DNA from: JAVZJR01 sp037447235
GTDB taxonomy: Archaea > Micrarchaeota > Micrarchaeia > Anstonellales > Bilamarchaeaceae
NCBI GenBank assembly: GCA_037447235.1
Contig: JBBIHC010000017.1
Coordinates: 1-12,869, forward strand
Direction of reading: 5' to 3'
DNA length: 12,869 bases
The notes below the pieces were generated by a model. It saw nothing but the letters and a program-made list of their open reading frames with translations, was not told the origin of the DNA and did no database searches. The translations under genes and the position numbers were made by a program. Shown in pieces: positions 1 to 6,510 of the stretch (within the stretch, counting starts at the first letter, position 1; each line of letters opens with the position of its first letter).

Positions 1-55
1 AGGAGCGGTGGACTCCGGTTTTCTACGGCCACCGCGGCAGACGATGTTTTCTTAC
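1..55 (+). repeat. 55-bp direct repeat, copy 1, with hairpin
   Basis: These 55 bases recur without any difference at 126-180, a period of 125. The window begins inside or exactly at the repeat, so it may extend upstream. Each copy can fold: GCGGTGG (5-11) pairs with CCACCGC (29-35), and CCG (15-17) pairs with CGG (26-28) around an 8-base loop, leaving a 3-base bulge. The hairpin is followed by GGCA, five bases, then TGTTTTCTTAC, a pyrimidine run of the kind seen at archaeal transcript 3' ends. No open reading frame explains it. The strand is arbitrary; I list plus because the pyrimidine run follows the hairpin on that strand. Identity of the two copies is seen directly; an RNA role is inference. 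Confidence 0.9.
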
Positions 56-80
56 GGCTAATCTCCTCAGGGTTTGGATG

Positions 81-125
81 AGCGTAAGCCTTTGCCCTAA
101 GAAAATGTAAGTCAAAGGCTTCGCT
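81..125 (+). other. Long stem-loop between the two repeat copies
   Basis: Bases 81-94 (AGCGTAAGCCTTTG) pair with 113-125 (CAAAGGCTTCGCT) in a 13-bp stem with one bulged T at 85, closing an 18-base loop. It directly abuts repeat copy 2. The sequence CTTTG-x-CCTAAG at its left arm and loop recurs in the hairpin at 222-246, so the two stem-loops appear related. No coding function is seen. It could be part of a structured RNA, a processing site, or a cruciform-forming element. Confidence 0.7.
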
Positions 126-180
126 AGGAGCGGTGGACTCCGGTTTTCTACGGCCACCGCGGCAGACGATGTTTTCTTAC
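126..180 (+). repeat. 55-bp direct repeat, copy 2, with hairpin
   Basis: Exact second copy of 1-55, including the 7-bp GCGGTGG/CCACCGC hairpin (130-136 with 154-160) and the trailing TGTTTTCTTAC box. It starts immediately after the long stem-loop at 81-125. Downstream sequence (181 onward) differs from that after copy 1, although a related CTTTG-CCTAAG hairpin follows both copies (81-125 and 222-246). The arrangement looks like a duplicated non-coding unit of about 125 bases whose second copy has diverged in its 3' half. Confidence 0.9.
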
Positions 181-221
181 TATGCTTCTTACTGCCTATT
201 TTCTTTGCATTTCTGATATGT

Positions 222-246
222 CTTTGACCTAAGTGCAGGTCAAAAA
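222..246 (+). other. Perfect 8-bp stem-loop upstream of glyA promoter
   Basis: TTTGACCT (223-230) pairs perfectly with AGGTCAAA (237-244) around a 6-base loop. It lies about 20 bases upstream of the glyA TATA box, so it is outside the expected glyA transcript. It is either an operator-like palindrome for glyA or the end of the non-coding unit that begins at 126. Similarity to the loop side of the stem-loop at 81-125 favours the second reading, but this is inference. Confidence 0.6.
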
Positions 247-265
247 CCTAGCGCGCACGAAAGCG

Positions 266-275
266 TTATTTAAAG
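266..275 (+). promoter_or_regulatory. glyA TATA box
   Basis: TTATTTAAAG is centred near 271. With the usual archaeal offset of about 26 bases, transcription would start near 297, leaving a leader of about 30 bases. That leader holds GGGTGGGA (317-324) just before the ATG at 327, a Shine-Dalgarno-like purine stretch. So glyA, unlike many neighbours, is probably translated from a leadered message. Confidence 0.6.
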
Positions 276-326
276 TTGTGCGTTTATTTTTTAATTCTTC
301 TTTTCCAAAACTAAAAGGGTGGGATT

Positions 327-1562
327 ATGTTAAGGCAGACAGATCCGCAGATATATGGCCTGATAAAAAAAGAAGAGGAATACCAGAAAAGTACCCTGCG
401 CCTTATCGCTTCGGAGAATTATGCGAGCAAAGCGGTGATGGAAGCGACCGGTTCGGTTTTAACAAACAAATATGCAGAAGGGTATCCGGGAAAGAGGTAT
501 TATGCTGGAAACAAGTATGTTGACGAGATTGAAAGCATAGCGATAGAGAGGGCTAAAAAACTTTTCGGCGCCGCGCACGCAAACGTGCAGCCGCATTCCG
601 GCGCATCGGCAAACATCGCAGCTTTTTTCGCTTTCTTAAGTCCGGGCGACAAGTTTATGGGGCTTGAGCTTCCGCAGGGCGGGCACCTTACTCACGGTTC
701 ACCGGTTAATTTCTCAGGCAAATGGTTCAAGGCAGCCGCATACGGCGTGGACCGGGAAACCGAAGCGCTTGACTACGATGCCATCAGGAAGCGCGCGCTT
801 GAGGAAAAGCCAAAATTGATAATCTGCGGCTATACCGCATACCCGCTTATCATAGATTTCAGGGAATTCCGCTCGATCTGCGATGAAGCCGGAGCCATAA
901 TGATGGCAGATATAAGTCATTTTGCAGGGCTTGTCGCAGGCGGAGTTTACAACTCTCCGGTACCCTACGCAGATGTCATAACATCTACTACCCATAAAAC
1001 ATTGCGCGGTCCGCGGGGCGCAATGATAATGGGGAAGAATGAGGAGATTGGCGCAAAAATAGACAAGGCGGTGTTCCCAGGCATGCAGGGCGGGCCGCTT
1101 GAGCACGTAATCGCTGCCAAGGCAGTATGCTACCACGAGGCGATGCAGCCGGCTTTCAAAGAATACGCTGCTCAGATAGTGAAGAATGCAAAGGCGCTGG
1201 CTGAAGAGTTGCAGGCTCACGGAATACGGCTGGTGGCAGGGAGGACGGAAACCCATCTTGTTCTGGTTGACATAACCAATAAAGGAATAACCGGAAAGGA
1301 TGCCCAGCTGGCGCTTGAAGAGGCGGGGATAATATGCAACAGAAATACGATACCGTTTGATGCCCGAGGGCCTTTTGTCACAAGCGGATTGCGCTTCGGC
1401 ACACCGGCGCTTACAACGCGTGGAATGAAGGAGCAGGAAATGAAGGACATCGCCGGAATGATAGCCAAGGTGATTGACAAACCAAATGATAACGAGCTTA
1501 AGCTAAGGATCAGGGGCCAGGCGGAGGAGCTTTGCAGGAACTTTCCGATATATGCTGATTAA
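327..1562 (+). CDS. glyA: Serine hydroxymethyltransferase
   Basis: PLP enzyme that interconverts serine and glycine while passing a one-carbon unit to a folate or pterin carrier in the cytoplasm. The 411-residue protein is full length and collinear with the bacterial family (about 410-420 residues). Visible landmarks are LIASENY (26-32), the YAEGYPGKRYY block (49-59), HLTHGSPVNFSGK (120-132), the PLP-contacting Asp195 and His198, and THKTLRGPRG with the Schiff-base lysine at 224. The start ATG is backed by GGGTGGGA just upstream and by the conserved N-terminus. It stands alone on this strand with its own TATA box. The sequence resembles bacterial GlyA closely; whether the carrier is tetrahydrofolate or a methanopterin-type cofactor cannot be told from here. 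Identity is secure from motif recognition. Confidence 0.97.
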   Translation: MLRQTDPQIYGLIKKEEEYQKSTLRLIASENYASKAVMEATGSVLTNKYAEGYPGKRYYAGNKYVDEIESIAIERAKKLFGAAHANVQPHSGASANIAAFFAFLSPGDKFMGLELPQGGHLTHGSPVNFSGKWFKAAAYGVDRETEALDYDAIRKRALEEKPKLIICGYTAYPLIIDFREFRSICDEAGAIMMADISHFAGLVAGGVYNSPVPYADVITSTTHKTLRGPRGAMIMGKNEEIGAKIDKAVFPGMQGGPLEHVIAAKAVCYHEAMQPAFKEYAAQIVKNAKALAEELQAHGIRLVAGRTETHLVLVDITNKGITGKDAQLALEEAGIICNRNTIPFDARGPFVTSGLRFGTPALTTRGMKEQEMKDIAGMIAKVIDKPNDNELKLRIRGQAEELCRNFPIYAD

Positions 1563-1597
1563 CAATAAATAAGACAACAGAACCGTATCTCCAAAAG

Positions 1598-1609
1598 CAG
1601 AACATTCTG
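1598..1609. repeat. Short palindrome CAGAA-CA-TTCTG
   Basis: A 5-bp inverted repeat with a 2-base centre lies in the 100-base gap between glyA and the next gene, about 25 bases upstream of that gene's TATA box. The spacing would suit an operator better than a hairpin, as the loop is too small. A palindrome this short can occur by chance, so this is weak. Confidence 0.25.
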
Positions 1610-1632
1610 TTATAAAGAATTGTAAAAAGTAT

Positions 1633-1639
1633 TATAAAT
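1633..1639 (+). promoter_or_regulatory. TATA box, leaderless promoter
   Basis: TATAAAT is centred at 1636, 27 bases before the ATG at 1663. That is the archaeal TATA-to-start distance, so the transcript probably begins at or within a few bases of the ATG. No Shine-Dalgarno sequence is seen. The element is what supports the ATG at 1663 as the start. Confidence 0.65.
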
Positions 1640-1662
1640 GTTATATTGCATTACTTATATCT

Positions 1663-2535
1663 ATGCCTTCATTGGTATCCCACCGGATCGGGAAGCGCAG
1701 CCAAACGGACGCAAAGAACCGCAAAAAAAATCTCAAAAAAACCCTTCCGCTGGAAGAACGGGCAGCAAAAAATGCTGGCAGTGCAGCCGCCGCGGACGAT
1801 GCTAAGCTTGCAAACCATCTTGTCTTTTTTTATGCCAATGCGAAAAACCCGGAAACAAAGAAGTCGATACTTTCTCTGCTTTCAGGATGGCTGTCATCAG
1901 GCAGGTTGCGGGAAATACCAGCCGAGCTTGCGGAAAATGTCTGCGACAAGAATCCAGAATACCTCAGGATGTTTTCTGCCCTCGCACCTTCCGCGCCTGA
2001 CAATTTTGCAAAAAAGATTATGGAACTTCTTAATTACAGCACTATCGGCATCGGGACTATCGCAGAACTTTCAAACCGGCTTCAATACCTGGTAAGAAAG
2101 TGCGGCGCAACCATAACTACTGAATCGTTTTCTGAAAATCTTTTGATTACGATAGCGTATCTGGTTAACGCGAAGGAACTCCTCTTCCGTAAGGGCGAGC
2201 GCAGCCAGGATGAGCAGGACAGGCTGTGCGAAACCTATGCGAGAGCCTTGGCAATGAGCGAATTGATGCCGTTTGTCAGAATAACAAAGAAGGACAAAGC
2301 CCCTCTTCTGTTTTTCCTTGCCACTCTTGTTGAACTGAATTATCTAAAGCCAGCGGTGAACACCGCCCTTAATGCAAACCTGCCGGAAAAGGAAAGGTTG
2401 GCACTGGTTATGCGGCTCCATAATCATTTCTCTTTCGTCAAAAAAAACATTCCGTCTGTTTGGGAAGAAATCAAAGACCTGAACGACGGCCTGCTTGATT
2501 TTCTGAAAAGAAACAACGTCTTTCCGATTGAATGA
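1663..2535 (+). CDS. Uncharacterised helical protein
   Basis: I do not recognise this 290-residue protein. The first 30 residues are strongly basic (many Lys and Arg between residues 8 and 30) and look disordered or nucleic-acid-binding. The rest appears mostly alpha-helical, with leucine-rich amphipathic stretches such as KSILSLLSGWL and LLFFLATLVELNYL; I see no signal peptide and no clear membrane span, so it is probably cytoplasmic. No catalytic motif or metal site stands out. It has its own TATA box at the leaderless distance. It converges with the HEAT-like gene at 3503-2550, with only 14 bases between the two stops. Both are helical; a helical-repeat scaffold is possible, but its own repeats are not clear to me. 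Codon use looks like that of neighbours. Confidence 0.8.
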   Translation: MPSLVSHRIGKRSQTDAKNRKKNLKKTLPLEERAAKNAGSAAAADDAKLANHLVFFYANAKNPETKKSILSLLSGWLSSGRLREIPAELAENVCDKNPEYLRMFSALAPSAPDNFAKKIMELLNYSTIGIGTIAELSNRLQYLVRKCGATITTESFSENLLITIAYLVNAKELLFRKGERSQDEQDRLCETYARALAMSELMPFVRITKKDKAPLLFFLATLVELNYLKPAVNTALNANLPEKERLALVMRLHNHFSFVKKNIPSVWEEIKDLNDGLLDFLKRNNVFPIE

Positions 2536-2549
2536 GCATATTTTATGCA

Positions 2550-3503
2550 TCAGGTTTTTTTGGCAGTGCGCGGCATGCTCTCAACTACAACAGGGCTTCT
2601 CTGCTGCCGTGCCGGCGCCTGGACGGTATCGGGTAACAACAAGTCCTTCTCTCTTATCCCCGGCTGTTTTCCAAGAGCGTCTTCCGCGGCTTTCCTCACG
2701 CGCTCGCTTAATTTGCCATTCCCAAGCAGGGCGGATATGCTGCTAACCATAGCATTCGTTTTACAAACATCTATTCCCCTGATCAGCGCAGGCTCTATTT
2801 CTTTTTTGACCCTATCGCCAAGGTCATTCCATCCAAGTAAAATCGAGAGGCGGTTTATTTTTCCTTTCTCGGCGCAAACCCTTATCCCCTGAATAAGCGC
2901 AGGCTCTATCTCGCTTTTTACCCTCTCGCCAAGGTCATCCCTCCCGAGCAGCGCTGCGATATGGTCCACCTGGCCTTCATTCGCACAAACCCTTATTGCA
3001 GCCAGCCTGACCGCATCACCAGCCCACTTCCTGTCAAACAAGGCGGCAGCGCTGTTAATCCAGCCGTACTTCCAGCATAGATTTACCGCGCAAAAAAGAA
3101 CCTCGCCGCTTAATCCCTCTTTTTGAAGCAGATTCCCCACGCTGTCAATTTCACCGTGCGCGGCGCAGGCTTCCATAACCCTGATTGTCACAACATCTTC
3201 CAGATCGCCTCTCCCAAGCAAATTCTTGAGATCGCTTACCCTGCTGTGCCTTTCCAGGGCATCTACCGCGGCGAGCCGCACTTCAGTACCCACCTCTTTT
3301 TTGTCGAATACCGCCAAGATATCGTTGGACAGGCCATTTTTTTCACAAACCCGGATGGCCTTGATAATGGCTGAATTGACCATCTTCTTGTTTTTTTCAG
3401 AGCACATAAGACGGCCTGCGAAAAGCAGTTCGGCCAGGCCTCCGGCGTCTGCTATGCTTCCCAATATGCCGGCGAACTCTATATCGGATATCTTCCTTGA
3501 CAT
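2550..3503 (-). CDS. HEAT-like alpha-helical repeat protein
   Basis: A 317-residue protein built of about eight tandem helical units of 30-37 residues. The unit pattern is roughly A-[IL]-R-V-C-x3-G-x-[IV]-x2-[IL]-x2-L-L-G-R-x-[DG]-L-x-[ED]-x-V. The clearest pair starts at residues 202 and 239 (ALIQGIRVC and ALIRGIDVC), exactly 37 residues apart, and is also visible at the DNA level as a 111-base repeat. Such arrays, of the HEAT or PBS-lyase-like type, form curved solenoids that bind proteins or nucleic acids; no specific partner can be named. The C-terminal 45 residues are Pro, Arg and Gln rich and probably disordered. No signal peptide is seen. A TATA-like element lies 35 bases upstream and GGGG precedes the ATG. 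A pentatricopeptide-like fold is an alternative. Confidence 0.85.
   Translation of the reverse strand: MSRKISDIEFAGILGSIADAGGLAELLFAGRLMCSEKNKKMVNSAIIKAIRVCEKNGLSNDILAVFDKKEVGTEVRLAAVDALERHSRVSDLKNLLGRGDLEDVVTIRVMEACAAHGEIDSVGNLLQKEGLSGEVLFCAVNLCWKYGWINSAAALFDRKWAGDAVRLAAIRVCANEGQVDHIAALLGRDDLGERVKSEIEPALIQGIRVCAEKGKINRLSILLGWNDLGDRVKKEIEPALIRGIDVCKTNAMVSSISALLGNGKLSERVRKAAEDALGKQPGIREKDLLLPDTVQAPARQQRSPVVVESMPRTAKKT
2768..2990 (-). repeat. 111-base internal coding repeat
   Basis: Two adjacent units within the HEAT-like gene retain DNA similarity, for example GCGCAGGCTCTAT near 2786-2798 and again near 2897-2909, offset by 111 bases (37 codons). The period is a multiple of three and follows the protein repeat, which points to recent in-frame duplication. 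Boundaries are approximate. Confidence 0.6.
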
Positions 3504-3533
3504 AATAACCCCATTAATATTTCCTGAAAACAG

Positions 3534-3542
3534 TTTTTAAAT
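3534..3542 (-). promoter_or_regulatory. TATA box of HEAT-like gene
   Basis: On the minus strand this reads ATTTAAAAA, centred near 3538 and 35 bases before the ATG at 3503. The expected transcript start would be near 3512, giving a leader of about 9 bases that begins with GGGG. It is the only good TATA-like element before this gene. Confidence 0.5.
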
Positions 3543-3590
3543 GTTGGTTTTTAAGGTATTTAACGGATATCATGGCTGACGCACGCAAAA

Positions 3591-3600
3591 TAATAAATAT
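3591..3600 (+). promoter_or_regulatory. Possible TATA box of TrmI-like gene
   Basis: TAATAAATAT is centred near 3595, so transcription would begin around 3621. That leaves 10 bases before the ATG at 3631, or 28 bases before the in-frame ATG at 3649, which is preceded by GAGGG at 3637-3641. The promoter therefore does not settle the start. Confidence 0.4.
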
Positions 3601-3630
3601 GTGCGCCAAGAGTAGTAAAATCAGCCACAA

Positions 3631-4239
3631 ATGGACGAGGGCATAAAAATGAAGAATGCTGCAAATCCAAAGCCTTATCTCTCGCCCCTGCTTTCAAAAC
3701 TGAAAAGGGGGCCGGCAGTGACCCTGCCGAAAGACGCGGGAACGATAATCGCTTATGCGGGGATAGGGAAAAACAGCAGAGTGCTGGAAATCGGAACCGG
3801 CTCGGGCTTTCTGACGGTGCAGCTGGCAAACATAGCCTCGGAAGTCGTGTCATATGAAAAAAAGGAGGATTTCCTGAGAATTGCGCAGCATAATGCCGAA
3901 CTGGCTGCTGTCAAAAACATCGTATTCAGGCTGCGAGATGTGATATCTGAAGGAATTGAAGAAAAGGAAGAGAGTTTTGACTTAGTGGTTTGCGATATCG
4001 CCGAAGCTGAAAAAATCGTGCCGGTTGTCCTGCCGCTCCTAAAGAAAAACGGCTTTATGGTGGCGCATTGCCTTCATGTAGAGCAGGCAAAGGCATTTGC
4101 GCTTGAATGCAAAAAATATTGCAGCGAAGTGAATATGACCGAAACCATTGTTCGCGAGTATGAAGTGCGGGATTTTGGCACAAGGCCGAAGCATTTTGGG
4201 CTGATGCATACCGCCTATCTGGTTTTTGCGCGCAAATGA
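3631..4239 (+). CDS. TrmI-like SAM-dependent methyltransferase, short form
   Basis: Related to TrmI/GCD14, which methylates N1 of adenine 57/58 in the tRNA T-loop using SAM. The link rests on the lead-in RGPAVTLPKDAGTIIAYAGI (26-45), the SAM motif LEIGTGSGFL (52-61) and a C-terminus FGTRPKHFGLMHTAYLVFARK-like in order, with the family's RP...H-T-[AG]-[YF]-L-x-FARK ending. Two oddities: the family's N-terminal beta-barrel is absent (202 residues against about 250), and the usual DxPxPW motif at the active site is replaced by CDIAEAEKIV, lacking both prolines and the Trp. Activity or target may have changed. The start may be ATG 3631 or ATG 3649; the latter has a GAGGG at a suitable distance. 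It is followed 57 bases later by the antiporter, which has its own promoter. Confidence 0.8.
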   Translation: MDEGIKMKNAANPKPYLSPLLSKLKRGPAVTLPKDAGTIIAYAGIGKNSRVLEIGTGSGFLTVQLANIASEVVSYEKKEDFLRIAQHNAELAAVKNIVFRLRDVISEGIEEKEESFDLVVCDIAEAEKIVPVVLPLLKKNGFMVAHCLHVEQAKAFALECKKYCSEVNMTETIVREYEVRDFGTRPKHFGLMHTAYLVFARK

Positions 4240-4265
4240 GCCGTCTGTCGTTGGCAGCCGATTGT

Positions 4266-4274
4266 AATTTAAAC
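4266..4274 (+). promoter_or_regulatory. TATA box of antiporter gene
   Basis: AATTTAAAC is centred at 4270, 27 bases before the ATG at 4297. This predicts a leaderless or near-leaderless message and supports that ATG over other candidates. Confidence 0.6.
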
Positions 4275-4296
4275 ATAATCCTCAAATGTTAAGCTT

Positions 4297-5583
4297 ATGT
4301 ATGAGATATTCTTTGTCATCGGGCTCACCATATTCATCGGTTTTGTCACCGCGACCGTATTCGAAAGGACAAGGATATCCGAGGTAATCCTCCTGATGCT
4401 TTTCGGCCTTATGCTCGGCCCAATCCTGCATACGGTGGACGTCTCGCCAAATTCAATAATAGTTTCAATACTGCCATTTATCTCAACGCTTGCGCTGATA
4501 GTCCTTTTGTTCCACGCAGGACTTATGATGGATATATTCGCGGTTGCGCGGGCGATAACCAAAAGCACGATTTTTACGGTTGCCGTGTTTGCTATCACTC
4601 TTGCCCTCATAACGATTTTTAGCATTCTGATTCTTCAGTGGCCATTGATGCATGGCATTCTTTTGGGCACCGTTCTCGGAGGCACCGGCTCGGCAATCGT
4701 CGTCACGATGATTGAAAAGGCGCGCATAAAAGAAGAGACGAAATCGCTTTTGATACTTGAATCGATCATAACTGACGCGCTATGCATAATAATTGCGGGT
4801 ATCATAATACAGTTAATAGTGTCCAGTCAAACGCCGGAGCTCGCCACGGTGTTCAACATTCTTTTGTCGTCGTTCACTATCGCGGTCTTCCTTGGGATGC
4901 TGTGCGCCGGCATCTGGACTTTTATAGTCAGGTACGAGTGGCTTTCAAGATATTCCTATATGCTCATACTGGCGCTTGTTTTCTGCCTGTTCGGAATAAC
5001 CGAGACGCTGAAGGGCAACGGCGGCTTCGCGGTGCTTGTTTTCGGGATAATCCTTGGCAACATGCCAAAACTGAAAAAAATGCTGAAATTCAAAAACGAG
5101 GCAAAAGTAAGCCCGCTGATGCTGACAATACAGGAAGAAATAACATTTTTCGTCCGGACTTTCTTCTTTGTCTATATAGGCCTGATTCTGTCGCCGTCAA
5201 ATCTTGGCGGCGCGGTTATGATAGTATCGCTCGTTTTATTGAGCATAATACTGACATCCAGGCTGGCGGTGCAAAAGGCTTTTCTCCCGAACATGCCGCA
5301 AAAAGAGAAGAACATACTGGTTACCATGTTGCCAAGAGGCCTTGCTGCGGCAGTTCTTGCAACCATGCCCACGGCGAACGGGATATACATCTCTTCCTTT
5401 CAGCAGATAGTGTTCAGCGTGATTTTGCTGTCGAACATACTTGCAACGCTGGCGATTTTCATTTTTGACAGGAAGGAAGGCAAAAATAAGAAGGAAGACA
5501 AGGATGAAGGAGCCGGAGAGGCAGAAGAGCCGGTGCCTGTGGGAGACGAAGTGGAACCAGTAGGAGTGAAACCGGCGGGCTAG
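4297..5583 (+). CDS. CPA-type Na+(K+)/H+ antiporter
   Basis: Integral membrane protein of 428 residues with about 12 hydrophobic segments, expected to exchange Na+ or K+ for protons across the cytoplasmic membrane. Family landmarks are a GL-x-x-D helix (LLFHAGLMMD, 70-79), GGTGSAIV (128-135), the transport-site helix ESIITDAL (155-162) with Asp160, FFVRTFFFVYIG (284-295) and PRGLAAAV (346-353). In the CPA1/NhaP group the residue before the key Asp is usually Asn; here it is Thr159, a variant that could affect coupling or ion choice. Residues from about 389 form a charged tail rich in Lys, Glu and then Pro, Val and Gly, likely cytoplasmic and unstructured. There is no TrkA/RCK domain. It converges with the adenosine-specific kinase gene, 15 bases away. 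Substrate is not determinable from sequence. Confidence 0.9.
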   Translation: MYEIFFVIGLTIFIGFVTATVFERTRISEVILLMLFGLMLGPILHTVDVSPNSIIVSILPFISTLALIVLLFHAGLMMDIFAVARAITKSTIFTVAVFAITLALITIFSILILQWPLMHGILLGTVLGGTGSAIVVTMIEKARIKEETKSLLILESIITDALCIIIAGIIIQLIVSSQTPELATVFNILLSSFTIAVFLGMLCAGIWTFIVRYEWLSRYSYMLILALVFCLFGITETLKGNGGFAVLVFGIILGNMPKLKKMLKFKNEAKVSPLMLTIQEEITFFVRTFFFVYIGLILSPSNLGGAVMIVSLVLLSIILTSRLAVQKAFLPNMPQKEKNILVTMLPRGLAAAVLATMPTANGIYISSFQQIVFSVILLSNILATLAIFIFDRKEGKNKKEDKDEGAGEAEEPVPVGDEVEPVGVKPAG

Positions 5584-5598
5584 CTTATCTTACAGAAT

Positions 5599-6081
5599 CT
5601 ATCTTTTATACCCGATCTTCCTTAGAAATTCCGTACGCTCCTTTTTATCTTCCTCGCTTTCTATTCCAAGCGGCGGCTGGCCGTCAACCACGCCAAGGAT
5701 GCTTCTGCCCTTGTCGGTTTCAGCCACGACAACCTGCAATGGATTGGCCGTGGCAGCGTATATCGTGCAGACCTCTGAGACGTTTTTTATCCTATTAAGT
5801 ACATTGACCGGATAGCCCCCGCGCAAAAAAATGATGAAAGAATGGCCGCAGCCCACTTTCATCGATTCCTTGGCGGCCAATGCTGCCAGTTCAGCGTCAT
5901 TTCCTTCAACCCTCACAAGCCTTTTGCCTGATGCCTCGCTAAAAGCAATACCAAACTTTAGCGATGGGCTTGCTTCGGCAAGGGCTTCGTACAGGTCTTC
6001 TATTGACTTTATGAAGTGCGTTTGGCCCAGGATCACATTGCAATCCTTTGGGATGCCAACATCCACCGCCTTAAGCTCCAT
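5599..6081 (-). CDS. Adenosine-specific kinase family protein
   Basis: A 161-residue cytoplasmic protein matching the adenosine-specific kinase family (PF04008), small archaeal and bacterial proteins structurally known to bind adenine nucleotides. Recognisable blocks are the N-terminal MELKAVDV, NVILGQTHFIKS (15-26), EASGKRLVR, ATANPLQVVVAETDKGRS (from 111) and ILGVVDGQPPLGIE, then EFLRKIGYKR at the end; the length is that of the family. I chose ATG 6081, not the upstream TTG at 6099: it gives the family's MELK start and is preceded by GGTGG. The stop of the FAD synthase-like gene lies 14 bases upstream, so the two are almost surely one operon. The true physiological reaction of this family is not well settled. 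Confidence 0.92.
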   Translation of the reverse strand: MELKAVDVGIPKDCNVILGQTHFIKSIEDLYEALAEASPSLKFGIAFSEASGKRLVRVEGNDAELAALAAKESMKVGCGHSFIIFLRGGYPVNVLNRIKNVSEVCTIYAATANPLQVVVAETDKGRSILGVVDGQPPLGIESEEDKKERTEFLRKIGYKR

Positions 6082-6095
6082 AAAACCACCGAAAA

Positions 6096-6491
6096 TCAAA
6101 AACCAAGTTTTCTTATGATCTTGTTTGTTTTGAATTGTTTCTCATCCACGCGCTTTTTGAGCTTGACTATCCTGGCGCCCTTTGGCTTCAAAAATGGCTC
6201 CTGATCGTAACCATAGACTATTACATCCGGCTTTATCTTTGATAGCACTTTCGCAGGGTCATTTCCCCCAAGCACTACCCTGTCAACCGGCTTGAGCGCG
6301 CTCACGATTTTCGCGCGGTACTTCTGCGTGTGTATCGGCCTGCGGCCTTTTTTTATGATGTGCTTGTCGCTCGCCACAACCACCACGAGCCTGTCGCCGT
6401 ATTTTTTAGCTTGTTCCAATGTGTACAAATGACCAATATGAATTATATCAAAAACGCCGCCGGTAAGCACCACCCTTTCCTTCTTTCCCAT
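6096..6491 (-). CDS. ribL: RibL-type FAD synthase (nucleotidyltransferase)
   Basis: Small HIGH-motif nucleotidyltransferase of 131 residues. The sequence GGVFDIIHIGH (11-21) contains the nucleotide-binding HIGH motif at 18-21, followed by GRRPIHTQKYRAKIVSALKP and VIVYGYDQEPF. The GYDQ block and the lysine-rich C-terminus ending KTNKIIRKLGF resemble archaeal RibL, which transfers AMP from ATP to FMN to make FAD. A related glycerol-phosphate or other cytidylyltransferase cannot be excluded, since family members differ by few residues. It is the first gene of a two-gene minus-strand operon with the adenosine-specific kinase. Its ATG is 26 bases from the centre of a TATA box shared with the divergent dUTPase gene, so its message is probably leaderless. 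Confidence 0.82.
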   Translation of the reverse strand: MGKKERVVLTGGVFDIIHIGHLYTLEQAKKYGDRLVVVVASDKHIIKKGRRPIHTQKYRAKIVSALKPVDRVVLGGNDPAKVLSKIKPDVIVYGYDQEPFLKPKGARIVKLKKRVDEKQFKTNKIIRKLGF

Positions 6492-6510
6492 GCCATTATT
6501 TCATCTAAAA

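Noticed and set aside
1..180. CRISPR array
   Set aside because: Only two copies, repeat unit 55 bases and interval 70 bases with its own stem-loop; outside the usual CRISPR repeat and spacer sizes, and no cas gene is in the window.
41..216. C/D box guide RNA in the repeat region (GATG and CTGA strings)
   Set aside because: The box C-like strings do not match RUGAUGA and the CTGA at 212-215 has no paired box at a suitable distance.
3572..3646. A 24-codon frame starting ATG GCT GAC just before the TrmI-like gene, as a possible frameshifted N-terminus
   Set aside because: Its translation does not resemble the N-terminal region of TrmI, it is too short to supply the missing domain, and the TATA-like element lies inside it.
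4782..5468. Plus-strand 228-codon frame inside the antiporter gene
   Set aside because: It overlaps the well-supported antiporter in another frame and shows no motif; a shadow frame.
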